Assembly: GCA_965224435.1 (NCBI GenBank)
Contig: OZ245048.1
Coordinates: 4,092,001-4,156,000 of the forward strand
Source of the DNA: JAJRQY01 sp965224435
GTDB taxonomy: Bacteria; Actinomycetota; Acidimicrobiia; Acidimicrobiales; SZUA-35
DNA: 64,000 bases
Direction: 5' to 3'
Shown here: positions 1-8,471 of the stretch, piece after piece
How the letters are laid out: each line of letters starts with the position of its first letter
How positions within the stretch are numbered: position 1 is the first letter of the stretch
Notes under the pieces: generated by a model
Databases searched by the model: none
Told to the model about the DNA's origin: nothing
Seen by the model: only the letters and a program-made list of their open reading frames with translations
Position numbers and translations under genes: made by a program

Positions 1-313
1 TCGGAAGAGTGATAGCCAGTTCGGTCCGTGGGTCGGGTCCGGCCAGGTGGAAGCGGACCCGGTAGAGGGTGGTGTCGTCGGTGGCTTCGCCCAGTTGCTC
101 CAGAGCGTCGGTGGCAGAGTTGCGACCGGCCTTGCTGGCATCAGCATCGGTGATTTCGCCTTCGGTGATGACGTCGCAGGCGTCAACCTCGAGCATCCCG
201 GCAGTACTGCGGTATTGGTTGCCGACGATGACCTGGCAGCGTTTCCAACGGCGGAAGGTCACGGTAATCGAGCCGTCAGCCAGTCCGTCCCACGCGTCTT
301 TGGTAAATCTCAC
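1..313 (-). CDS. ASCH domain protein, partial
   Basis: The gene runs off the left edge, so only its first 104 codons are present. The translation from GTG at 313 begins VRFTKDAWDGLADGSITVTF and continues with RRWKRCQVIVG and a late ITDADASKAG segment. The order basic/hydroxyl stretch, then VG plus a short beta region, then an I-T-x-x-D-A-x-x-A-G tail is the layout of ASCH domains (PUA-like beta-barrels thought to bind RNA). A GGAGGG ribosome site sits 6 bases upstream of GTG, which fixes the start. It is divergent from the serpin gene. Family assignment rests on pattern, and substrate is unknown. Confidence 0.65.
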   Translation of the reverse strand, partial: MRFTKDAWDGLADGSITVTFRRWKRCQVIVGNQYRSTAGMLEVDACDVITEGEITDADASKAGRNSATDALEQLGEATDDTTLYRVRFHLAGPDPRTELAITLP

Positions 314-397
314 TCGTAGCCCTCCACTCGGCTTGGATGTCTCAGAGATTATTCAATCACCGGGAACCAGATAGACGGCGCGTAACGTCAGATCACT

Positions 398-1633
398 ATG
401 CGACAGCTTTCTATCCCCTTCCTCGCCCTTGGCCTGGTGGCCGTGACACTGGCGGGTTGCGGCAGTGAGTCGGCCGTCCCGGCGCCGGATCCGATTGAGG
501 CCGCTGTTGACCGAGCGGTCGTCGATCCTGGCGCGCCAGCTGATGAATGGGTTGCTGGCATCAACCAGGCCGGATGGGATTTTCATCGCACGTTGGACGG
601 CAACGCCGTGTCCAGCCCTGTCAGCCTTGGCGCCGCATTCAGCTTGCTACGAGCGGGAGCTTCAGAACCAACCGACGCCACCCTGGACAACATCTTCGGC
701 TTCCCACTTGGAGACGGTGCCCACACCGGCGCCAACTCTGTCTTGAGCAATCTGGCGTCCGCTACCGACGGCAGCACCACCCTCGACATCAACAATCAGC
801 TCTTTGTCCGCTCCGACCCGTTGCAACCCTTCGTCGATACTGCAGCTTCCCACTATGGCGCAGCCCTCGTGCCCATGTCCGAGGACAATGCTCAAGCTGC
901 TAGCGAAATCAACAGTTGGACCAACGACAAGACCCGTGGCCTGGTCCCCAAGATCGTCGAGGAATCCACACTCACCGACAGCACCAAACTGGTCATCGTC
1001 AACACCGTCTACTTGGATGCCAAGTGGCAGTACCCGTTCGAAGCCAGTTATACCCGGCCATCCACTTTCCACCTCGATGAATCGTCCGAGGTTCAAACCG
1101 ACTTCATGTTCACGGAAGAACCGCTCTTTCTTCGCTACGTCGAACTCTCTGACAGCGTCGCTGTTGAGCTGCCGTACCAAGATGGCGACCTGGCGATGTG
1201 GCTGATCGTCCCCACCGAGATCAACGGCCTTGAGGCGGTCGAATCCGAGCTGGACGCCGCCGCCATCGCTGACTTTGATGACGCTGCATTCGAAGGCATG
1301 GTGATGCTGTCCATGCCGAAGTGGGAGTTCGCCTTGCCACCAACAGACCTGCTGGAGACCTGGCTGTGTCCTGCCGGGCTGTGCACTGGAGCACCCTTGG
1401 CCGAGATCACCCCTGCCCTGCAACTCCAGTTTGCTCTGCATGGCGCCAAGATCATTGTGGATGAAGAAGGCACCGAAGCTGGGGCGGCTACCGCCATTGG
1501 TGGTGACGAGAGCGGACCGCCACCACCTGATGTGATCATCGATGCCGACCATCCGTTCACCTACGTCATCACCCACGAACCGACCGGGGCCATTGTCTTT
1601 GTCGGCCGAGTCACCGATCCGACCAAGAGTTAG
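398..1633 (+). CDS. Serpin-family protease inhibitor lipoprotein
   Basis: 411 residues. The N-terminus has a lipoprotein signal ending in LAGC (lipid-modified Cys near residue 21), so the protein should sit outside the cell on the membrane. The rest is a full-length serpin: NTVYLDAKWQYPF (shutter/breach strand), the hinge VDEEGTEAGAATA, and the C-terminal HPFTYVITHEPTGAIVFVGR signature. The small-residue hinge is the type found in inhibitory serpins, which trap a serine or cysteine protease by inserting the cleaved loop. The scissile region GGDESGPPPPDV is unusually Pro/Gly rich, so the target protease cannot be guessed. The gene ends one base before the stop of the convergent phosphoesterase gene. 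Confidence 0.9.
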   Translation: MRQLSIPFLALGLVAVTLAGCGSESAVPAPDPIEAAVDRAVVDPGAPADEWVAGINQAGWDFHRTLDGNAVSSPVSLGAAFSLLRAGASEPTDATLDNIFGFPLGDGAHTGANSVLSNLASATDGSTTLDINNQLFVRSDPLQPFVDTAASHYGAALVPMSEDNAQAASEINSWTNDKTRGLVPKIVEESTLTDSTKLVIVNTVYLDAKWQYPFEASYTRPSTFHLDESSEVQTDFMFTEEPLFLRYVELSDSVAVELPYQDGDLAMWLIVPTEINGLEAVESELDAAAIADFDDAAFEGMVMLSMPKWEFALPPTDLLETWLCPAGLCTGAPLAEITPALQLQFALHGAKIIVDEEGTEAGAATAIGGDESGPPPPDVIIDADHPFTYVITHEPTGAIVFVGRVTDPTKS

Positions 1634-2623
1634 CTACCCACCAGGGCTTGACTCTCCAGAAGTGGAGAAGCGGACAAACCGGTCATTGGTAAGTTCCTCC
1701 CCGACACTCCACCGATAGGCGGCAAGGGGCCCACCCTTTCCGGCGCTGTAGTCAACACAAACCGTTGAGTCCGCGGTCTTCGTCGGAGTCTCGTCTTTTG
1801 GCATCCAATAGTGGCCATAGAAGACCGGTATGTCATCGACATAGGGAGCAACCGGTCGATCAATGGGTTCATTAGAAAGCAGCGGATAAGGGGCACCATC
1901 AATGGTCGTTGTTCCCGGCGGTATGTAGGCAAGATCAGCAAGTGATTTCGCGTCACTGGACCACCAATTCATCCGTGCGGCACTCCGGTGTTCCCCACCC
2001 TTGTCCAGATAGAGAACCTCAAGATCAAGCTCTGGCCCCTTGAGAAGATGTTCGATGGCACCCCATTCCCGGGTTCCTTTCTGAATGGCCAGATAGACCA
2101 GATCGTCGGTCAGGGAATTCGTGGCAGTCACCTGATCGGACAGCCCTTCCATCGCCGCCGGATCCCAGCAGGCATGAACGACTCGAAGAACATCAAGGTC
2201 AAGCCATAGCGGGAGCGTCATGAACCAGTCGGTCCACGTCGTGTGGTCGTCGCTACCAAACACAATCTCGGAGAGAAACGCCTCGTGTTGTCGATTCTTG
2301 CCTGGCGTGTGAGGCCGAAGGAACGCACCTGGCTTGTCCGGATCGGGTGTTGCGTAGGCGATGGCATTGAACTCGTGGTTACCGGAAACGATCAGGGCCG
2401 AACCAGCATCAACCATGTCTTTGGCTGCCCGGAGGGTTCTCACCTGGTTCGGCCCTCTATCGATGAGGTCGCCGACGAAGATCACTCGCCGGTTCGGATG
2501 ACCCCAATATCCGCGTTCTCGGTCATACCCCATCTGTTGGAGAAGCCCGTCAAGTAGGCCCGCTTGACCGTGCACATCACCGATTACGTCATAGCCCTCT
2601 TCTGTGTTGATCCGGTTCCTCAA
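1634..2623 (-). CDS. Metallophosphoesterase (calcineurin-like)
   Basis: Carries the binuclear metal motifs of the calcineurin-like phosphoesterases in order: GDVHGQ (D-x-H), FVGDLIDRGPN (GDxxDRG), VSGNHEF (GNHE), and a late VFYGHYW (GH). This resembles PrpE/ApaH-type serine/threonine or diadenosine polyphosphate phosphatases, but the substrate is not determined. The frame stays open to 2791, overlapping the divergent permease. I placed the start at TTG 2623 because the conserved GDVHG lies only about 15 residues downstream and an AGGAG lies about 11 bases upstream. GTG at 2698 is a possible alternative. The stop abuts the serpin stop with no gap. Confidence 0.85.
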   Translation of the reverse strand: MRNRINTEEGYDVIGDVHGQAGLLDGLLQQMGYDRERGYWGHPNRRVIFVGDLIDRGPNQVRTLRAAKDMVDAGSALIVSGNHEFNAIAYATPDPDKPGAFLRPHTPGKNRQHEAFLSEIVFGSDDHTTWTDWFMTLPLWLDLDVLRVVHACWDPAAMEGLSDQVTATNSLTDDLVYLAIQKGTREWGAIEHLLKGPELDLEVLYLDKGGEHRSAARMNWWSSDAKSLADLAYIPPGTTTIDGAPYPLLSNEPIDRPVAPYVDDIPVFYGHYWMPKDETPTKTADSTVCVDYSAGKGGPLAAYRWSVGEELTNDRFVRFSTSGESSPGG

Positions 2624-2690
2624 TTGCTGTCGTGCTCCTGTCCAAGCCTCGATTCGGCCGCCAGGCCAAGCCACCGGTAGCGTTCCATGG

Positions 2691-3443
2691 GTGTTCACTG
2701 TAAGCGCAATCGTCGTTGGGCTTGTTGCTGCCTTTATCGTTGGCTTCTCCAAGACGGCGCTTCCTGGGGCAGCACTGATTGCCATTCCCATGCTGGCTAC
2801 GGTGCTGGAAGGCCGATTGCTACCGGGAGGGTCGCTGCCGATATTGATGGCCGGTGACTTGTTCGCCGTGACCTGGTATCACAAGCACGCCCGCTGGGAT
2901 CTACTGAAGCCATTGTCGGTCTGGGTGGCTGGCGGCTTTGCAATGGGGATCACCTTCTTCATTGTGGTTGGCTCGGCCAATCGAGCATTGGAGATCGCCA
3001 TTGGGTTGATTGTCTTGATGATGGTTGGCCTTCAGATCGCCAAAATGCTGCGCAGCACTCCAGCAGAAGACAGCCACCCGCCAGTCTCGGGCTACGGAAT
3101 TGCTGGCGGGTTCACCACCTTTGTTTCCAACGCGGCTGGGCCGGTCATCAATACCTACCTGGCCAGCCTGCGCTTGCCCAAGGAAGAGATGGTTGGTACG
3201 TCCGCCATCTTCTACTTTGCAGTCAATATCTCCAAGATCCCCTTCTATCTAGCTTTGGGTGAGTGGACTGACGGTGGCCGGTTCTTCACCTGGGACAGCC
3301 TCAAGTACGACGCACTGATCGTGCCCGGAGTCTTTGTTGGGGTGGCCATTGGTCGGCGGGTGTTCACCTTGATTCCCCAGAAGACCTTCCTGCTAGTGGT
3401 TCTGTTGCTGTCAGGAATCGGAGCCCTCAAGCTGTTGATCTGA
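2691..3443 (+). CDS. TauE/SafE family membrane permease
   Basis: About 250 residues with roughly eight hydrophobic segments. The opening VGLVAAFIVGFSKTALPG is the typical first half of the TauE/SafE (DUF81) repeat, and a second AGGFTTFVSNAAGPVIN copy follows at about residue 140. Family members export sulfite, sulfoacetate or related anions across the inner membrane; the substrate here is not evident. The frame is open from 2604, but GTG 2691 gives a start directly before the first membrane helix and avoids overlap with the divergent phosphoesterase. Confidence 0.85.
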   Translation: MFTVSAIVVGLVAAFIVGFSKTALPGAALIAIPMLATVLEGRLLPGGSLPILMAGDLFAVTWYHKHARWDLLKPLSVWVAGGFAMGITFFIVVGSANRALEIAIGLIVLMMVGLQIAKMLRSTPAEDSHPPVSGYGIAGGFTTFVSNAAGPVINTYLASLRLPKEEMVGTSAIFYFAVNISKIPFYLALGEWTDGGRFFTWDSLKYDALIVPGVFVGVAIGRRVFTLIPQKTFLLVVLLLSGIGALKLLI

Positions 3444-3522
3444 ATCACCGGCCGAGGTCGCGTCGGCCGAGTGCGTGGAAGGCCACGATCAAGTCTGTCC
3501 ATCAGCGGTCGATACAACAAGA

Positions 3523-4671
3523 ATGGGGGACAGCACTCACCGGCTCCACGATGGAGTCCTACGCAACGGACACAGCGCCACCTTGCCCTGCCGCTCGTGT
3601 GGTGGATCGATGCGTTTCGACATCAAGAACCAAGAGATGTCATGCGTTCTTTGCGGTCGGAGTTCCGAAATCGAAGCTCGCCCCGATTCCGATGGACGAC
3701 TGCTTTCTACTCAAGACTTTGCCCAACCAGCACCGGCGTGGACCTCTCGAGGCACAAAGTCAACGAAGCACGTTGAAGAATCATCTTCGCCCGCTCCCAC
3801 GCCCGACCAAGAGGGCAAGGAGTTTGTTTGCCGGAACTGCGGAGCACCGCAAGCTTTCGTCGAATCTCGAACGAGTACCGATTGCACCTTCTGCGCCACC
3901 CCCACCCAACGGGCCGATGTTCATGACACGGAGACCTCAGAAATCGATGGCCTCATACCGTTCGCGCTCGACGAGGAATCGGCCGTACAAGCCGTTGGCC
4001 AATGGGCCAGTCAGCAGCGTTTCGCTCCCGACTCGTTCCGGTCTGACCTTGAGGTGATTTCGGCCAGGAGCGTCTACCAGGCGCACTTCAGTTTCGGCAT
4101 CTCCTGTACCACCCGCTACACCGGAAAACGGGGCGACAAGGTCCGAGAGATCGGCAACGACAAGTCCATCCAGTGGAGCTCAGTAGGAGGATCCTTCCCA
4201 ATAGGTTTCGACAACGTGATGGTTGCTGGCAATGACGGGCTCGACCGCTCAATCTTGGAAGAACTTGGCTCCTGGCCCGTCAACTCCGTCCAAGGTTTTG
4301 ACCGCCGCTTGCTTGCTGGTCACGCTTCACACACTTTTGACCGAGGTCCGAAGGACTGCCTTGCGGATGCGCGCCGGCTGATCGACTCCGATATTGAGCA
4401 AGTGGTCGAATCCCAGATCGGCGGGGATTATCAGAAGGTCACAAATCGGTCGACCATCATTGAGAGAGTCGAATTGCGGCGTCTTCTGCTGCCCATCTGG
4501 TTGATCGTGGTTCGCCATGAGGGAAGCGACTTCGAGATCGGGGTGAATGGGGCAACCGGGGCCGTGCATGGCAAGCGGCCTTTCAGCCGTGTCAATATCG
4601 CCCTCAATGTCCTGCTCGCGATACTGGTCTTGGCAATCCTTGGCGGGACGACCTTCTTCGCCTTGACCTAG
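3523..4671 (+). CDS. Zinc-ribbon protein with C-terminal membrane anchor
   Basis: Two zinc ribbons are visible: CRSCGG...CVLCG near residues 20-40 and CRNCGA...CTFCAT near 105-125. A middle domain of mixed alpha/beta character (from GLIPFALDEESAVQAV) follows, and then one hydrophobic helix at the end (NVLLAILVLAILGGTTFFAL). This matches the widespread TFIIB-zinc-ribbon-like membrane proteins often encoded near SPFH or stress genes; no activity is established. ATG 3523 has no clear ribosome site, and GTG 3475 in the same frame would add 16 residues. The following genes encode a nuclease and an EcsC fusion, so this patch may be accessory. Confidence 0.6.
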   Translation: MGDSTHRLHDGVLRNGHSATLPCRSCGGSMRFDIKNQEMSCVLCGRSSEIEARPDSDGRLLSTQDFAQPAPAWTSRGTKSTKHVEESSSPAPTPDQEGKEFVCRNCGAPQAFVESRTSTDCTFCATPTQRADVHDTETSEIDGLIPFALDEESAVQAVGQWASQQRFAPDSFRSDLEVISARSVYQAHFSFGISCTTRYTGKRGDKVREIGNDKSIQWSSVGGSFPIGFDNVMVAGNDGLDRSILEELGSWPVNSVQGFDRRLLAGHASHTFDRGPKDCLADARRLIDSDIEQVVESQIGGDYQKVTNRSTIIERVELRRLLLPIWLIVVRHEGSDFEIGVNGATGAVHGKRPFSRVNIALNVLLAILVLAILGGTTFFALT

Positions 4672-4732
4672 AACTGACGCCGACAGAACGTGTCGTTGCA
4701 CTCGTACAAGCAGCGTCGCGGCCACGCTCTGG

Positions 4733-4885
4733 CTAGAGGAGCTGGGTGGCTGCGGCATCGGAACTGATCAGTGAGCTGATCTGCTCTCGGAGCCAGATCT
4801 GGCTCGGTTCTTGCTCGACGCGTTGATGCCAGACCAGCTGCACATTTCCTTCGGGCATCAAGACTGGTAGTTCGAGGATCTGCAA
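4733..4885 (-). pseudogene. LysR-type regulator C-terminal relic
   Basis: This lies inside the 308-bp space between 4672 and 4979, which holds no intact gene. Read on the minus strand it gives LELPVLMPEGNVQLVWHQR followed by VEQEPSQIWLREQISSL. That is the hallmark end of LysR-family effector domains (hydrophobic strand, W-H-x-R, D/E-P, W-L-R). Nothing upstream resembles the rest of a LysR protein or its helix-turn-helix. I read it as the tail of a deleted regulator gene. The remainder of the gap shows no further recognisable feature. Confidence 0.5.
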
Positions 4886-4979
4886 TCTTGTTCGACACTC
4901 TCGCGTCCGGGGGTCGCCAGCATAGTCGCTATGAACGAGTCTGCGCCCTACTCTCAAGACGATCTAGAGAGGCGATCGT

Positions 4980-6059
4980 ATGGATTCACAACTCAATGAC
5001 CCTTCGGTGAACAGCGAAATACTCGTCCGGTCCAAAGGCTCGAGCTGGGAGGCGCCAACCATTCTGGCCTTCAAGTCCGAGGCCGAGTTGCAGAGCCTGA
5101 TTCTGCATCAACCGACCCTCATTCCAGGAATTGGGATGGATGCAGTCGTGGTCGAGGAGATGCAATCCGGGGCTGGCCCTACGGACATCTGCATCGTTTC
5201 TGCCCAGGGCGACATCACCATCATCGAATGCAAACTAGCTTCGAATGCTGAGGTCCGAAGAAAGATAGTTGGCCAAGTTCTCGACTACGCATCCCAGATC
5301 TGGCAGATGTCATTTCACGAGTTTGACAATAGGTGGAAGCAGCGAAATCAGGGAGTTGGCATTGTCGAAGCACTAGGTACGAACGAGAGTGCGCTTCCAG
5401 CCACCATCTCGAAAAATCTAGCAGAGGGCCGATTTGACCTGATCCTCGCCGTAGATCGGATCAACGCCGACCTTCGACGGATTGTCGAATACCTGAACCA
5501 TATCTCTCGACCAGAAACAACGATCACTGCCTTCGAACTCCGCTATGCCAAGCATGGCGATACGGAGATTCTGGTGCCTGCTGTCTACGGGGCTGAACTG
5601 GCCGCAGCGAAGACTGGGTCAAGCGGTACGGCAACAAATCACTGGGAGCCTTCCGACGTACTGGATTGGCTCCAAACAAACGAATCCAACAGCCATGCCT
5701 TCGTACACGAGTTGTTTGAGAAGTCAAAGGCCAAAGGATGGGCCGTCGTCGGCACTTCGGCAAAATCTCCTTCCGGTCTGATCAAGATTGAGCTTTCGGC
5801 CGGTCCAATCTGGCCATTCGTGATCTACACAGCGAAGACCGGCTCTGTCATCAACATCAACTTCCAATGGACTCGCGCCGCCTCGGACGATTCGAGAGAC
5901 TCCTTCCTCGATTTCCTCGCCAACCAATATTCCGCCATCAATGCTGAACAGATCCGGGAAGCCTTGTTCAACAAGCGACCGGGGTTCAGAGTCGCCACAC
6001 TGATGTCAGACCTCTCCGCATCAGAGCTAGTTGAAGCAGCATCGCTCCTCGTCGGCTAA
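4980..6059 (+). CDS. PD-(D/E)XK nuclease-fold protein
   Basis: 359 residues. The nuclease core is clear: E at SEAELQSLI (about residue 38), PTDICIVSAQGDITIIECKL (D...E-x-K, about 75-95), then VGQVLDYAS (Q-x-x-x-Y helix, about 108). This is the arrangement in DUF91/NucS-like and restriction-endonuclease-like families. The C-terminal third (from NHWEPSDVLDWL) looks like a separate DUF4268-like or substrate-recognition domain. The role may be DNA repair, restriction or defence, and context does not decide. An AGAGAGGCGATCGT stretch precedes the ATG. The next gene begins 67 bases downstream. Confidence 0.7.
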   Translation: MDSQLNDPSVNSEILVRSKGSSWEAPTILAFKSEAELQSLILHQPTLIPGIGMDAVVVEEMQSGAGPTDICIVSAQGDITIIECKLASNAEVRRKIVGQVLDYASQIWQMSFHEFDNRWKQRNQGVGIVEALGTNESALPATISKNLAEGRFDLILAVDRINADLRRIVEYLNHISRPETTITAFELRYAKHGDTEILVPAVYGAELAAAKTGSSGTATNHWEPSDVLDWLQTNESNSHAFVHELFEKSKAKGWAVVGTSAKSPSGLIKIELSAGPIWPFVIYTAKTGSVININFQWTRAASDDSRDSFLDFLANQYSAINAEQIREALFNKRPGFRVATLMSDLSASELVEAASLLVG

Positions 6060-6126
6060 CACGAAGAATCAGGTCACCCAGTTAGATTGTCAGAACCGGG
6101 CGACCAAGAGCTACGAGAAGGCGGCA

Positions 6127-7707
6127 ATGGCGGAGCGATTAGAGCGAGCGAAGACGAGGCTGACTAAGGCGAAGGACATTGGTCAGTCAGGCACAGTCAT
6201 GCTCCAAGCGGTGGATGCCGCCGTCACTGCTCGCTGGCCAGCAGCCCTAGAACGAGCAGGGGTCGCCGGTGACACGTCGACAGACGAACGGGTGAAGCAG
6301 GTCAGTCGAGCCTTTGCCCGGGAGCTCGGAGTTGTGGGTGCCGCCACCGGTGCAGCTGCGGCCGTACCGGGCGTCGGGACGGGGGCGTCGGTTGCCTTGG
6401 GAGCCGGTGAACTATCAGTAACTATCACACGTACCACTGACCTGATCCTCACCATCGGGGCGGTCCACGGACTCACGAACGCCTCAATTGAAGAACGGCG
6501 AGCCTGGGTGCTGGCCATCCTTTCTTTTGGTGAGTCCGCTTCCCAAGGATTCACCAAGCTCGCTGGAGAGATGGGCAAGGGTCTCGGCAAGAAGGCCACG
6601 ACGAAGATCCCGATGTCCGCTATCCGAGCGGTCAACCACGCCCTGGGCCGTACCATTGTCACCAAGTACGGAACCAAGCGAGGAGTGATAGCGCTCGGGC
6701 GTGCCCTCCCCTTCGGCATCGGCATGATGATTGGCGGAGGGGCCAACTACGCAATCACCCGGGCAGTGGCCAAGCACGCCGACAAGTTCTTCTCCGACTT
6801 GCCCGAGCTGTTGCGAGTCAGTACCGAAGAGCGCGGGCAGACAACCATCGATGTCCCAGAAGCGAGCCCCGCTCCCATTGCTCAACCGACGCCGGGCCTA
6901 GCTCCAATCCAGGCCGAGCACTCTCCCACAATCACACCTCGCCGCCGTCTGGACGATCGACTCATGTCGCATGTCCTCGACCGAGATGGCGCCTTCGTCT
7001 GCGTGAACGCCGCGGTGTGTCAACAGTCAGCAGTGGATAAGTCCTTCGGGTTTGCAGGAGGCCAACTGTCTTATGTCGGCAACCACTACGAGCAGGTCAT
7101 CGAGGGGCAGCCGATGCGGGTACTTGTGGTTTCGATGCAGGTCGGTGATGACGAAGCTCCCGTCACCATGAATGGACGGGCCGCCCAGATCCGACCCTTG
7201 ATCCGCCAGACACCGGGTCAACGCAATCCTCACATGCGGGGAGTCACCCGTGCCTTGCAGGTTCTCTACGGTCTTCCTTTGGAGCCAGAATATGAAAGGC
7301 TGCCCAACGGTGCCCATGTTCTTGATGCCTTTGCCATGGCCAACTCGACCCTTTGCTCGGCGTTGCCGACCGATGGGGCCTCTCGTCGGGGCAAGCCGAC
7401 TGCCGTCATGCTGGACAACTGCGCCACGCACTTGGCCGCCACCATTGAGACCTTGAGGCCAACAATCATTCACACCCAGGGTGCGGACACGGTCAAGGTA
7501 ATGAAAGGCTTGGCTTCCGCCATCGAGGAAGTCAGCGAGACGGTCTCCCGTATCCATGTCGGAGAGCACCGCATGATCCTCTGTGCCCTCGCCCACCCGG
7601 CCGCTGGACCGCCAAAGTCGTGGTCAAGTATGAAGCCCGGCAGCTATTTCGACACTGTCGTCCGGCCATCATTGATTCTTGCTCGCGAGCTCGCCTCAGG
7701 GTACTGA
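6127..7707 (+). CDS. EcsC domain fused to uracil-DNA-glycosylase-like domain
   Basis: About 526 residues. The N-terminal half has the EcsC signature: AAAAVPGVGTGASVALGAGE followed by repeated amphipathic Gly/Ala helices to about residue 240 (FGIGMMIGGGANYAITRAV). After a Pro-rich linker (EASPAPIAQPTPGLAP) the C-terminal half carries features like those of the uracil-DNA glycosylase superfamily: NPHMRGVTRALQVLYG, MLDNCATHLAATIETLRPT then IHTQG, and a late ALAHPA. EcsC proteins are membrane-associated and poorly characterised; UDG-like proteins bind bases in DNA. I infer a membrane-tethered nucleic-acid-binding or modified-nucleotide-sensing protein. ATG 6127 is preferred over the in-frame codon 6031, which would overlap the nuclease gene. 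Confidence 0.6.
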   Translation: MAERLERAKTRLTKAKDIGQSGTVMLQAVDAAVTARWPAALERAGVAGDTSTDERVKQVSRAFARELGVVGAATGAAAAVPGVGTGASVALGAGELSVTITRTTDLILTIGAVHGLTNASIEERRAWVLAILSFGESASQGFTKLAGEMGKGLGKKATTKIPMSAIRAVNHALGRTIVTKYGTKRGVIALGRALPFGIGMMIGGGANYAITRAVAKHADKFFSDLPELLRVSTEERGQTTIDVPEASPAPIAQPTPGLAPIQAEHSPTITPRRRLDDRLMSHVLDRDGAFVCVNAAVCQQSAVDKSFGFAGGQLSYVGNHYEQVIEGQPMRVLVVSMQVGDDEAPVTMNGRAAQIRPLIRQTPGQRNPHMRGVTRALQVLYGLPLEPEYERLPNGAHVLDAFAMANSTLCSALPTDGASRRGKPTAVMLDNCATHLAATIETLRPTIIHTQGADTVKVMKGLASAIEEVSETVSRIHVGEHRMILCALAHPAAGPPKSWSSMKPGSYFDTVVRPSLILARELASGY

Positions 7708-7734
7708 CACCGGTCAGGCCAGCACGCTATCTTC

Positions 7735-8145
7735 CTAGTCACCGATGAGCGGACCAAGGAATCGGCTCGGCTTGCCTGACCAGCCAACCCACAATCCATC
7801 TCGGGCCCGAGTGGAAGCAACGTAGAGCAAGCAACGTTCTTGCAGGAGAGCATTGGCGTGCTGAACCTGGTCTTCGGTCGAATCGGGCAATGCCGCTTGG
7901 TTGGGAATGGTTCGATCATCAGCATCAATGATCGCCACCCGCTCGAACTCCAAGCCCTTCATCCGGTGCATCGTCCCGATCCGCACACCCTTGGACCGCG
8001 GCAGGTCGTCGTTTGGCAAACGGACCACACCGACCCCAGCACCCGCAAGACCAGCTTCGACCTGGTCAAACGAAGACTTGGCACGCGCCGACACACCGAT
8101 CGCTTCGGGGCTGAGGCCCTTATCTACCCAACGAGGTCAGGCCAA
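7735..8145 (-). pseudogene. 3' fragment of UvrD/Rep-type DNA helicase
   Basis: The minus-strand reading gives PRWVDKGLSPEAIGVSARAK, then GVRIGTMHRMKGLEFERVAI (helicase motif V region) and LLYVASTRARDGLWVG (motif VI). This is the last 130 or so residues of a superfamily 1A helicase. Just before PRWVDKG the frame hits a TGA, and the ATPase half (Walker A and B) is missing. The 5' boundary abuts the 3' part of a PIN gene on the opposite strand, so both genes lost their 5' ends at one junction near 8140-8150. GTG at 8094 could still start a 119-residue peptide without ATPase activity. Confidence 0.75.
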
Positions 8146-8403
8146 CTGGTCGAGGCCAACGACTTCCTCGATGACCTCGGACTCACCACAGAAGTGCTGT
8201 CAAACGAAGTAGCTGATTGCGCCCGCGAGTTGAGGGCCCAATACGGAAACCGCCACTTCCCAATGCTCGATGCCATCGTGGTCGCCTACGGCTTGCTCCA
8301 CACGTGTCCGATCATTACTTGTGACGCCAAGTGGCCCGCCATCGACGATGCAGACATACTCGTGCTCAGCGCGAGCTACCCGATCAACGGTGACGGTGCA
8401 TAG
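8140..8403 (+). pseudogene. 3' fragment of PIN-domain (VapC-like) gene
   Basis: The frame reads SGQLVEANDFLDDLGLTTEV, then AQYGNRHFPMLDAIVVAYGL and CPIITCDAKWPAIDDADILV. The HFPMLDAIVVA and ITCD segments are the third and fourth acidic regions of PIN ribonucleases, but the first acidic Asp and the N-terminal strand are absent. Upstream in-frame sequence back to 7840 is antisense to the helicase relic and does not look like PIN protein. This is a decayed toxin-like gene, not an intact VapC; no antitoxin is nearby. Confidence 0.6.
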
Positions 8404-8471
8404 CCATAGTGCCAGCGATTCCTAGCCAAAAGACCAACCACAATTAGCTTGAATTCGGCCATGCTTTCATA

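Noticed and set aside
662..1576. 304-codon minus-strand open frame
   Set aside because: It is antisense to a clear serpin gene and its translation has no recognisable domain.
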